In this document: piece after piece, positions 55,079 to 64,000 of the stretch
How the letters are laid out: every line of letters starts with the position of its first letter
Numbering within the stretch: position 1 is the first letter of the stretch
DNA from: Acidobacteriota bacterium
Lineage (GTDB): Bacteria; Acidobacteriota; Thermoanaerobaculia; Multivoradales; Multivoraceae
Assembly (NCBI GenBank): GCA_026707325.1
Contig: JAPOXA010000037.1
Span: forward strand, 62,001 to 126,000
DNA length: 64,000 bases
Reading direction: 5' to 3'
Position numbers and translations under genes: made by a program
The notes under the pieces: generated by a model
What the model was told of the DNA's origin: nothing
The model's database searches: none
What the model saw: the letters and a program-made list of their open reading frames with translations, nothing else

Positions 55079-55102
55079 TACGCTTCGCGACAGGGGACTG
55101 GA

Positions 55103-57169
55103 ATGACGAAGAAACACGCATCGCTGTTCGCTCTCGCTCTCGCGACCGGGCCGCTGGTCGGCCAGGTCAACGAAGAGGCTGCCGACCCCGACAGGCTCCA
55201 GTACCTGGATGTCTTCGAAATGGAGGTGGCCGACGACCCCCGCATAGCGCCCGACGGCGACCGGGTCGTGTACGTCCGGCGCGGCTTCGACGTCATGACG
55301 GACAAAGCGCGCTCCGCGCTGTGGGTAGTCGACGCGGACGGCTCGAACCACCGTGCGATCACGGACGGAAGCGACTCGGTGAGCTCGCCGCGCTGGTCTC
55401 CTGACGGAGACCGCCTGCTGTATGTGGGCTCGAGTGGAGGCACGAACCAACTGTTCGTGCGCTGGATGGACACCGGCCAGACGGCGGAACTCACGAACGT
55501 GACCGAGTCCCCCGGGAACATCGCCTGGTCGCCCGACGGGAACTGGGTCGCCATGACGATGTTCGTGCCCGAACCGGCCTCGGCCTTCGCGAAGATGCCG
55601 TCCAGGCCCGAGGGCGCCGAGTGGACGACGCCGGCACGAGTGATCTCGAAGCTCCGCTACCGGGCGGACGGTCGCGGATATCTCCCGGACGGACACAGCC
55701 ATGTCTTCGTTCTTCCCGCGGATGGGGGCACGCCGCGCCAGTTGACGAGCGGTGCGTACGATCACGGCGGCGGACTGTCCTGGTCGCCCGACTCCCGCTC
55801 GATCGTCTTCAGCGCCAACCGGGGCAATCCCGACTTCGATGTCCGCGACAGCGAGGTCTTCGAGATCTCGGTCGAGACGGGGGAGCTACGCCAGCTCACC
55901 GACCGCTTCGGCCCGGATGGCGGTCCGGCCGTGTCGCCCGACGGTTCCCGGATCGCGTACACGGGCTTCGACGATCGCCATCAGGGCTACCAGGTCTCCC
56001 GCGTGTACATCATGGATCGGGACGGCGGCGGCGCCCGCCGCGTCGGCGACCTGGACCGTGATGTGGGCAATCTCGACTGGGCCGCGGATGGTCGCTCCCT
56101 CTTCTTCCAGTACGACGACCGGGGCACGACCAAGGTCGCGAACGTCACCCTCGACGGCAAAGTCACCGACCTTGCCGCCGACCTGGGCGGCGTCGCCCTC
56201 GGTCGACCCTACGGCGGCGGTTCCTACACCGTGGCTCGCGACGGGAGCTTTGCCTTCACCGTCAATTCGCCGGCACGCCCAGCGGATGTCGCCGTCGGCC
56301 GGGCGGGGACCGAACCGCGCCGAATCACCGGCCTCAACGAGGACCTTCTTGCCCACAAGGAGCTTGCCGCGGTCGAGGAGATCTGGTGGGAGTCCTCGCA
56401 CGACGGCCGTCCCGTGCATGGCTGGATCGCCAAGCCCGCGGACTTCGACCCCTCTCGCAAGTACCCGCTCGTTCTCGAGATTCACGGCGGCCCGTTCGCC
56501 AACTACGGCCCACGCTTCGCGGCCGAGGTCCAGTTCTATGCGGCGGCGGGCTACGTCGTCTTCTACACCAACCCGCGCGGCAGCACGAGCTATGGCGAGG
56601 AGTTCGGCAACCTGATCCACCACGCCTATCCCGGCCGCGACTACGACGACCTGATGTCGGGCGTCGACGCACTGATCGAGCTGGGCTATATCGACGAGGA
56701 CAATCTGATGGTCACCGGCGGCAGTGGCGGCGGAGTGCTGACGGCGTGGATCGTCGGGAAGACCGACCGCTTTGGCGCGGCCGTGTCACAGAAGCCGGTC
56801 ATCGACTGGATCAGCTTCTCGCTCACGTCGGACGGGTACGCGTCCTACTACCAGTACTGGTTCCCCGGCCCGGTTTGGGAGGACGGCATGCTGGAGCACT
56901 ACTGGGCCCGCTCGCCCCTGTCCCTCGTCGGCAACGTCACGACGCCGACGATGCTGATCACCGGGGAACAGGACCTGCGCACGCCGATGGGACAGACCGA
57001 GCAGTACTACCAGGCGCTGAAGATCCGAAAGGTGCCGACGCAGATGGTGCGGATTCAGAACGCCTGGCACGGCATCGCGAGCAGCAGCCCGTCCAACCTG
57101 ATTGCCAAGGTCGCGAACGTCCTGGAGTGGTTCGAGCGCCACCGGGTTCGGAGCCCCGTGAGCGACTGA
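55103..57169 (+). CDS. Exported S9 family peptidase (dipeptidyl/acylaminoacyl-peptidase-like)
   Basis: A 688-residue protein with a short signal-like N-terminus (SLFALALATGPLVGQ). The beta-propeller has repeated SPDG/SPDS blades (SSPRWSPDGDRLLYVGSSGG, GLSWSPDSRSIVFSANRGNP). The catalytic part has LEIHGGPFANYGPRF, NPRGSTSYGEEFGN, the nucleophile VTGGSGGGVLTAWI, TGEQDLRTPMGQTEQYYQAL (Asp) and NAWHGIASS (His). It cleaves short peptides in the periplasm. Unlike the S9 gene at 14574-16754 it has no repeat insertions. It precedes the pyrimidine-degradation pair by about 50 bp, but a functional link is unlikely. Confidence 0.92.
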   Translation: MTKKHASLFALALATGPLVGQVNEEAADPDRLQYLDVFEMEVADDPRIAPDGDRVVYVRRGFDVMTDKARSALWVVDADGSNHRAITDGSDSVSSPRWSPDGDRLLYVGSSGGTNQLFVRWMDTGQTAELTNVTESPGNIAWSPDGNWVAMTMFVPEPASAFAKMPSRPEGAEWTTPARVISKLRYRADGRGYLPDGHSHVFVLPADGGTPRQLTSGAYDHGGGLSWSPDSRSIVFSANRGNPDFDVRDSEVFEISVETGELRQLTDRFGPDGGPAVSPDGSRIAYTGFDDRHQGYQVSRVYIMDRDGGGARRVGDLDRDVGNLDWAADGRSLFFQYDDRGTTKVANVTLDGKVTDLAADLGGVALGRPYGGGSYTVARDGSFAFTVNSPARPADVAVGRAGTEPRRITGLNEDLLAHKELAAVEEIWWESSHDGRPVHGWIAKPADFDPSRKYPLVLEIHGGPFANYGPRFAAEVQFYAAAGYVVFYTNPRGSTSYGEEFGNLIHHAYPGRDYDDLMSGVDALIELGYIDEDNLMVTGGSGGGVLTAWIVGKTDRFGAAVSQKPVIDWISFSLTSDGYASYYQYWFPGPVWEDGMLEHYWARSPLSLVGNVTTPTMLITGEQDLRTPMGQTEQYYQALKIRKVPTQMVRIQNAWHGIASSSPSNLIAKVANVLEWFERHRVRSPVSD

Positions 57170-57220
57170 CGGTTAGAGTCCCGGGAACCCGACTGGCCAC
57201 TGCTGGAGAGGAGGAACACC

Positions 57221-58615
57221 ATGTCCCTGTTGATTCGTAACGGTCGCATCGTGACGGCGGTGGACGACTACCACGCCGACATCTTCGTCGAGGACGAGAC
57301 GGTTTCGCTCATTGGCCGTGACCTGGAGGTCGAGGCCGACCGCACGATCGATGCGGCCGGCCGGCTGGTCATGCCGGGCGGCATCGACCCGCACACCCAC
57401 ATGGACATGCCGTTCGGCGGCACGACGAGTGCCGACGACTTCGAGACCGGCACCAGGGCGGCGGCCTTCGGCGGCACGACGTCGATCATCGACTTCGCGA
57501 TCCAGACCAAGGGGCACTCGACCCTGGAGGGCCTCGAGACCTGGCAGGAGAAAGCCGCCGGCAAGGCGGGCATCGACTACGGCTTCCACATGATCGTCAC
57601 GGACATGGAGGACGACCGGCTGTGGGAGATGCGCCGGCTGGCCGACGAAGGCGTGACCTCGTACAAGATGTTCATGGCCTACCCGGGCGTGCTCTACGTG
57701 GACGACGCCACGCTGTTCCGGGCGATGCGCCAGGCCGGCGAGGAGGGCGGCCTGGTGTGCATGCACGCCGAGAACGGGATCGCCATCGACGAGATCGTCA
57801 AGCTGGCGCTCGCCGCGGGGAATACGGCGCCGAAGTACCACGCGCTGACCCGGCCCACGCGGATGGAGGCGGAGGGGGTCCATCGGTCGATCGCGATCGC
57901 CGAGGTGGCTGGCGTGCCCGTCTACATCGTCCACGTGAGCTGCGCGGACGCGCTCGAAGAGGTCAGGCTGGCCCGCGCCCGGGAGGCCCAGGTGTTCGCC
58001 GAGACCTGCACGCAGTACCTGTTCCTGGACCTCAGTCACTACGACCACGAGGACTTCGAGGGCGCGAAGTACGTGATGACGCCGCCGCTGCGCGAGAAGT
58101 GGAACCAGGAACAGCTCTGGCGGGGCCTCGGCTTGGGCGATCTGCGGAGCGTCTCGACCGACCACTGCCCCTTCAGTTTCAAGGACCAGAAGGTCTTGGG
58201 CATAGATGACTTCAGCAAGATCCCGAACGGCGGTCCGGGAGTCGAGAACCGGATGAGCCTGGTCTACAACGGCGGCGTCGTGGGTGGCCGGCTGTCGGTC
58301 AACAAGTTCGTCGACCTGACCTCGACGGCGGCGGCCAAGCTGTTCGGGATGTTCCCGAAGAAGGGGACGATCGCCGTGGGCAGCGACGCCGACATCGTCA
58401 TCTTCAACCCGGACCGCCGGGAGACGATCAGCGTCGACAACCCCCACACGCACCACATGAACGTGGATTACAACGCCTTCGAGGGCATCGAGGTGCAGGG
58501 GATCTCGGAGATCGTGATCAGCCGGGGCCGCGTGGTGGTCGAGGACAACGTCTGGCACGGCCGGGCCGGCGGGGGTAACTTCCTGAAGCGAGGGCTGTTC
58601 GGCGGGCCGTACTAG
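57221..58615 (+). CDS. hydA: Dihydropyrimidinase (D-hydantoinase)
   Basis: A 464-residue cyclic amidohydrolase with AGGAGG six bases before ATG 57221. LLIRNGRIVTAVDDYHADIF, MPGGIDPHTHMDMPFGGTTS (HxH metal site), GVTSYKMFMAYPGVLYVDD (carbamylated Lys), VCMHAENG, YIVHVSCADALEEV and STDHCPFSFKDQK (Asp region) place it in the dihydropyrimidinase group. It hydrolyses 5,6-dihydrouracil or dihydrothymine to N-carbamoyl-beta-amino acids. The next gene encodes the enzyme for the following step, so together they cover the last two steps of reductive pyrimidine breakdown. A dihydropyrimidine dehydrogenase gene is not seen in the window. Confidence 0.94.
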   Translation: MSLLIRNGRIVTAVDDYHADIFVEDETVSLIGRDLEVEADRTIDAAGRLVMPGGIDPHTHMDMPFGGTTSADDFETGTRAAAFGGTTSIIDFAIQTKGHSTLEGLETWQEKAAGKAGIDYGFHMIVTDMEDDRLWEMRRLADEGVTSYKMFMAYPGVLYVDDATLFRAMRQAGEEGGLVCMHAENGIAIDEIVKLALAAGNTAPKYHALTRPTRMEAEGVHRSIAIAEVAGVPVYIVHVSCADALEEVRLARAREAQVFAETCTQYLFLDLSHYDHEDFEGAKYVMTPPLREKWNQEQLWRGLGLGDLRSVSTDHCPFSFKDQKVLGIDDFSKIPNGGPGVENRMSLVYNGGVVGGRLSVNKFVDLTSTAAAKLFGMFPKKGTIAVGSDADIVIFNPDRRETISVDNPHTHHMNVDYNAFEGIEVQGISEIVISRGRVVVEDNVWHGRAGGGNFLKRGLFGGPY

Positions 58616-58623
58616 GAGATGAC

Positions 58624-59505
58624 ATGAGCAGAATGTTGAAGTCCGGTCTGATCCAGATGTCGCTGCCGGAAGGAACCTGCGGCGACGGTGCGTCCGCCGA
58701 CGAGGTCGCCGCCACCGTCGAGGCGATGACGGCCAGGCACATTCCCTACATCGAGGAGGCGGGCCTCCAGGGCGTCCAGGTTCTCTGCCTGCAGGAGGTG
58801 TTCAACACGCCGTACTTCTGCCCCGGCCAGGACTCGAGCTGGTTCGCCGCCGCGGAGCCGGTTCCCGGCCCGGCCACGGAGCGGATGGCGGAGTACGCGC
58901 GCCGGTTCGGCATGGTGATCGTCGTGCCGGTCTACGAGCGCGAGACCGCGGGCATCCTCTACAACACGGCCGCGGTGATCGACGCCGACGGCAGCTATCT
59001 CGGCAAGTACCGCAAGACCCACATCCCCCAGGTGGCCGGCTTCTGGGAGAAGTACTTCTTCCGCCCCGGCAACCTGGGCTACCCGGTCTTCGACACGGCA
59101 TTCGGACGGATCGGCGTCTACATCTGCTACGACCGCCACTTCCCCGAGGGCGCACGTGCCCTGGGCCTCGCCGGTGCCGAGGTCGTCTACAACCCGTCGG
59201 CCACCGTCGCCGGCCTCTCCGACCACCTGTGGACGATCGAGCAGCCGGCCCACGCGGTCGCCAACGGCTACTTCATGGGCTGCGTCAACCGGGTCGGCAC
59301 GGAGAAGCCGTGGGACCTCGGTTCCTTCTACGGCAGCAGCTACTTCGTCAGCCCGAGGGGCGAGATCCTCGCCCAGGCGTCGAAGGACCAGGACGAACTC
59401 CTGGTGGCGGACCTCGACCTCGGGATGATCGACGAGGTGCGCTCGGTGTGGCAGTTCTACCGCGACCGGCGGCCGGAGGCGTACGAGGACCTCGTTCAAC
59501 CCTAG
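58624..59505 (+). CDS. N-carbamoyl-beta-alanine amidohydrolase-type nitrilase-superfamily enzyme
   Basis: A 293-residue carbon-nitrogen hydrolase. The catalytic triad is visible: LCLQEVFNTPYF (Glu), GKYRKTHIPQVAGFWEKYFF (Lys) and VYICYDRHFPEGARALGL (Cys). GDGYF-type and VGTEKPWDLGSFYGSSYF stretches are typical of beta-ureidopropionases. It releases CO2 and ammonia from N-carbamoyl-beta-alanine or aminoisobutyrate. It starts 8 bases after the dihydropyrimidinase stop, in one operon. N-carbamoylputrescine amidohydrolase is the main alternative, but the neighbour favours pyrimidine breakdown. Confidence 0.9.
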   Translation: MSRMLKSGLIQMSLPEGTCGDGASADEVAATVEAMTARHIPYIEEAGLQGVQVLCLQEVFNTPYFCPGQDSSWFAAAEPVPGPATERMAEYARRFGMVIVVPVYERETAGILYNTAAVIDADGSYLGKYRKTHIPQVAGFWEKYFFRPGNLGYPVFDTAFGRIGVYICYDRHFPEGARALGLAGAEVVYNPSATVAGLSDHLWTIEQPAHAVANGYFMGCVNRVGTEKPWDLGSFYGSSYFVSPRGEILAQASKDQDELLVADLDLGMIDEVRSVWQFYRDRRPEAYEDLVQP

Positions 59506-59525
59506 GACCCCTCGCTGCGGCGACA

Positions 59526-59590
59526 CTTGGTGCGCGGGTCTTCTGACCCGCCGCCGCCGAAGGCGGCCGAAAGACGCCGGCCGAAGGCCG
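59526..59590 (+). repeat. Short repeat copy between convergent genes
   Basis: CTTGGTGCGCGGGTCTTCTG, ACCCGCC, GCCGCC-GAA-GGCGGC and CGCCGGCCGAAGGCCG. It fills most of the gap between the amidohydrolase and the NtrC-type regulator and may act as a bidirectional terminator. Confidence 0.85.
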
Positions 59591-59599
59591 ACCGCTCGG

Positions 59600-60975
<1,376 letters not shown>

Positions 60976-60979
<4 letters not shown>

Positions 60980-63774
60980 TCGCCGTTCTCCTTCGACGGG
61001 GGCTGCGGTCGGGGCATCATCGGCAGGCGGAGCGTGAGGCGGCAGCCACCGGACGGGAGGTTCGAGGCGAACAGGTCGCCGCCGTGCCGGCGGACGATCT
61101 CCTGGCTGATCGAGAGACCGAGGCCGGTGCCTCCAACGGCCTTTCGGGTGGAGAAGAAGGGTTCGAATACGCGTTCAAGGTGCTGCTCGGGAATGCCGGG
61201 CCCGGTGTCGTCAATGAATACGTCGAGCGTGTCGCCCGAGTTTTCCTGGACCGCCAGCGAGAGGGACCTCTCCTCGCTGCCGGCTTCCGTCATGGCGTCG
61301 ACCGCGTTGATCATCAGGTTGGCGAGCACCTGGCCGAGTTCCGTCTCGTTCCCGGGCACCCAGACCTTGCCGCACGGACCGAGGCCGACCTGGAGCTCGA
61401 CGCCGGCGTCGGCGAACCGCTCCGCCAGTGCGTCGCAACTTTCCTTGACCACTAGCCCCAAGTCGACAGGCGCCGGTTCGTGCCGGCCGCGGCGCGCGAA
61501 GTCGAGGAGCGTGTTGACGATGCGGGCGGCCCGGAAGGTCTGCCGTTCGACCTTCCGCAGCAGGCGTCGCCGCGGATCCTGATCGGAGGTTTCGGCCAGC
61601 AGCATCTGGGCGTAACTCGAGATTCCCGTCAGGGGCGTGTTCACCTCGTGGGCGACGCCGGCGGCCATCGCCCCGAGCGCAGCCAGGCGCTCCTTCTCGG
61701 CCAGCTCCCGCTTCATCGCCACCCGCTCGGTGACGTCGTGAGCCACGACGACCCGGTCGCCGGGCGCGGTGCCCTGGAACGCCGCGACGGACAACTGGAG
61801 GTACTTCTCGTTCCGGGCGGGATCCTCGAATCGCACCTCGACCGGGGCGTCGTCCAGCCGCGGAAACAGGTGGAGCGGGATCAGGTCGCCGAGGCCTCGG
61901 CCGGCGGCCTCGTTCCGGGGCAGGCCAACGAGAGCTTCGAAGGCGCCGTTCGCGGTCACGATCCGGTCCCTTCCGTCGATGACCGCGATGCCGGCCGGTG
62001 AGGACTCGATGATCTCCTCGCTGAACTGCTTGAGCTCGGAGACCCGGGTCAACTGCCGCTGTCTCTGCTCGAGCAGTTGCGCGTTCTCGATCGCCAGCGC
62101 CGCCTGGTTCAGAAGCTGGCGGATCAGCGTCAGGTCGTCGGTGGAGAGCGGCGCGCCGCCGGCGCGGCGGCCGACGTAGAGCAGACCGACCGTCCGGTCC
62201 CGCACCTGGAGCGGGAAGACGTAGTGGTAGCCCAGCACCGCGAGGCGCAGGTAGCCGCTGTCGGAGGCGTCGGCCAGCGGCGCCCGCGCGAGCGCCCGGT
62301 GGGACTCGCGCCAGAGGGAGGCGTCGACTTCGGCGAGCTGGAGTTCCGGCGCTTCGGGCTCTTCCCGCACGGGCGTCAGACGATCGCCTTCGACCAGGAA
62401 CAGGTTGCTCTGCTCCAGGTTCAGGCCTTCTTCCAGCTCGCGCAGCAGGCTCGACGCCAGCCGCCCGAGGTCCCGTTCGTGGAGCAACTCGTCGCCGAGC
62501 CTCTGGAGCGCTCGCCGGCTGCGCTGGGCGCGGTACTGGAGTCGCTGGAGACTCGAACCGATGCCCTGCTTGACCGGTATCGAGAGGGTGCCGATGACGA
62601 GCAGGGCGCTGGCGTTCAGAAAGCCCCTGGCGACGACCATGTCCTGGGGCACGCCGCGGCGGATGAGCAGGCTCAGCAGGGAGAAGCCGAGCACGGCGAG
62701 CAGCACCGTGAGCGCGTAGGTCGCGATGTCGCGGGCGATGACCGCCACGTCCCAGAGTCGGTAGCGGAGCAGGGCGTAGGCGAAGCTCAGCGGGACCAGG
62801 GCCAGCGGCGCCACCGCGACGGCGTTGAGCCAGCCGGGCGCCGGCAGCTCCAGGGCGAACGGCACCACGTAGAGCGCCAGGAACGGCAGGTAGCCGCCGG
62901 CAACGCCAAAGGCGATCCACTGCGTCTGGCGTCCCTGCTCCCAGTCGCGTCTGGACAGCAGGCGGCGGCCCAGCACCGCGGCGGCGGCCAGCGCGTAGGC
63001 GACGAGCAGGAGCAGCTCGACGCGGTCCTGCCGCTCGAGCGCGGTGGCCGAGAGTTCGCCGGCCAGACGGCCGGCGCCGAAGATCTGGTCGAGCTGCAGC
63101 GCGAGCAGGGCGGCGCTCGGCAGGTAGAGCCAGGGCAGCGCGCGGCGCGCCCAGATGGAGTTCGGCCGCACCGGGAAGACGAGGAAAAAGTGCAGCGTGA
63201 GGGGCGGCAGCAGGAGACGGCAGGCACCGTCGACGAGATAGAAGAGGCGGTCGATCGCGTCGAAGGGCGCGAGCGGCGTCACCAGGTAGAGGGCGGCGGA
63301 GGTCAGGGCCCAGAGGTGAAACAGGAGCGTCTGCCGGCTGCGCTGGCGGCTCAGCGTGTAGAGCCCGATCAACAGGTAGGCGATCCCGGTCAGCGCGAGG
63401 GCGATGTAGGCCCAGTCCAGGCTGAGCCGGGGCAGCCGGTGCAGCGCCGTGACCAGCTCCTCGCCTTCGTCGGTCTCCCGGAGCACCTGCAGGTCGCTCT
63501 CCGGCCGCCGGCGCACCAGGCGCTCCAGCTCGTCGGCCGTCAATGGGGGTTCGCCGTTGGCCAGCACGATGACGTCGCCGGGCAGCAGCTCCGACCCATC
63601 GGCGGCGGCGAGCACGCGCAGCTCGTCGGCGGCGGTTTCGACGACGAGACCGACCCCTTGGAAGGAGCTCACCTTGCGGCCCATGGAGAAGCCGCCGAGG
63701 CCGACGACCAGGATCGTCGCGAGCAGAAGCGCAGCGGTCAGGACGAGCCGGGCCGGTCGGGACTCGATGCGCAT
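60976..63774 (-). CDS. Membrane sensor histidine kinase with PDZ-like, 7TM-type, GAF and PAS domains
   Basis: A 932-residue kinase. After a first membrane helix comes a short PDZ-like periplasmic segment (SELLPGDVIVLANGEPPLTA), then about eight hydrophobic helices (~125-400) in the manner of 7TM sensors. A GAF domain (~430-570, DLTLIRQLLNQAALAIENAQ), a PAS domain (~590-690, EEIIESSPAGIAVIDGRDRI) and the HisKA domain follow with VAHEVNTPLTGISSYAQ (His about 709). The ATPase domain has NLMINAVDAM, DDTGPGIPEQ and GGTGLGLSIS. It would phosphorylate the adjacent NtrC-type regulator. The signal sensed is unknown; the PDZ-like segment suggests binding of a peptide or envelope protein. Confidence 0.92.
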
Positions 63775-63888
63775 CGCTGGGTCGTTCGTCGCGAGGTGTG
63801 TCTTCTGTGCCTCAGGTACGGCCGGAAGGCCACCTTCGGGGCAATTCAGCTTTCCGTAAGCACGTCCCGTGCCGGGGAGATTCCCCGG

Positions 63889-63999
63889 CTATCCGCCTGA
63901 TTCTAGGACATGTAGCGAGCGCTTCAGGCGGTTGTAGTTCAACCTGTTGGTCGGGAATCGGTTTTTTGGATCCAGCTTCAGCGCCTGGATTCCGTCTAG
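63889..63999 (-). CDS. Possible C-terminal end of a gene entering from the right
   Basis: A minus-strand frame open from the window edge to TAG at 63889-63891 reads LDGIQALKLDPKNRFPTNRL then NYNRLKRSLHVLESGG. It is less GC-rich than its surroundings. Too little is present for recognition; it may equally be non-coding leader of the histidine kinase operon. Confidence 0.3.
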   Translation of the reverse strand, partial: LDGIQALKLDPKNRFPTNRLNYNRLKRSLHVLESGG

Positions 64000-64000
64000 G

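Noticed and set aside
62077-63900. 607-codon plus-strand frame
   Set aside because: Antisense to the histidine kinase gene, very rich in Arg, Gln and Glu, no domains.

Overview
The window is high-GC DNA with almost no base composition relief, and its gene content points to an Acidobacteriota chromosome (my inference, closest in flavour to Thermoanaerobaculia-type genomes). The pointers are a VWFA-related secreted protein, two tandem secreted proteins joining a GWxTD-like domain to a VWA domain, a TonB-dependent receptor with an N-terminal carboxypeptidase-regulatory-like domain, S9 peptidases, and secreted proteins ending in a WFF...VLDGC domain. I saw no rRNA, tRNA or CRISPR array.

Layout. 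1-2245: two tandem secreted proteins, one a zinc metalloprotease. 2319-7939: a co-directional cluster of glycosyltransferase, radical SAM/methyltransferase and a Gfo/Idh/MocA-aldo/keto reductase fusion. 8091-12651: ilvD, a RAYT-type transposase, a small secreted protein and a pseudokinase. 12723-16754: a VWFA protein divergent from an S9 peptidase. 17015-19201: AAA ATPase fragments, an SCP2 protein and a DUF2235 hydrolase. 19202-23635: a promoter, a long structured leader and three tandem secreted paralogues. 23710-27397: an accessory patch with MNT/HEPN and VapBC pairs, an IS remnant and small membrane proteins. 27425-30603: polysaccharide export permease, GT2 and GNAT-like protein. 30684-33864: macrodomain, phosphoglycerate mutase, Maf. 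33861-38941: paired GWxTD/VWA proteins. 39159-46430: cysteine desulfurase-mnmA, rsmI, lytic transglycosylase, prfA. 46462-49980: prmC and a TonB receptor. 49981-55078: a decayed region with receptor fragments, a GT39-like tail, a single-chain two-component protein and its truncated paralogue. 55103-59505: S9 peptidase, dihydropyrimidinase and N-carbamoyl-beta-alanine amidohydrolase-type enzyme. 59600-63774: an NtrC/histidine kinase operon.

The dominant unusual feature is a family of composite palindromic repeats (about 18 full, half or degraded copies). Long copies of about 142-151 bp have inverted ends starting CTCTGGGTGCGCGGGTCTTC; short copies of about 65-75 bp have one such end followed by two small GC hairpins. 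Two long copies bracket the RAYT-type transposase gene at 9993-10598, so this looks like a REP/BIME or MITE-like family and its mobilising enzyme. Copies lie between genes but also, in frame, inside genes: an S9 peptidase carries two and ends in a third, two enzyme pairs are joined through copies, and several proteins have N-termini made from them.

The second notable item is a roughly 320-nt leader at 19272-19596, behind a good sigma70-type promoter, that folds on paper into at least seven perfect or near-perfect hairpins and ends at the ribosome binding site of the first of three unrecognised secreted paralogues. The first two of these share a 1,028-bp stretch that appears identical.
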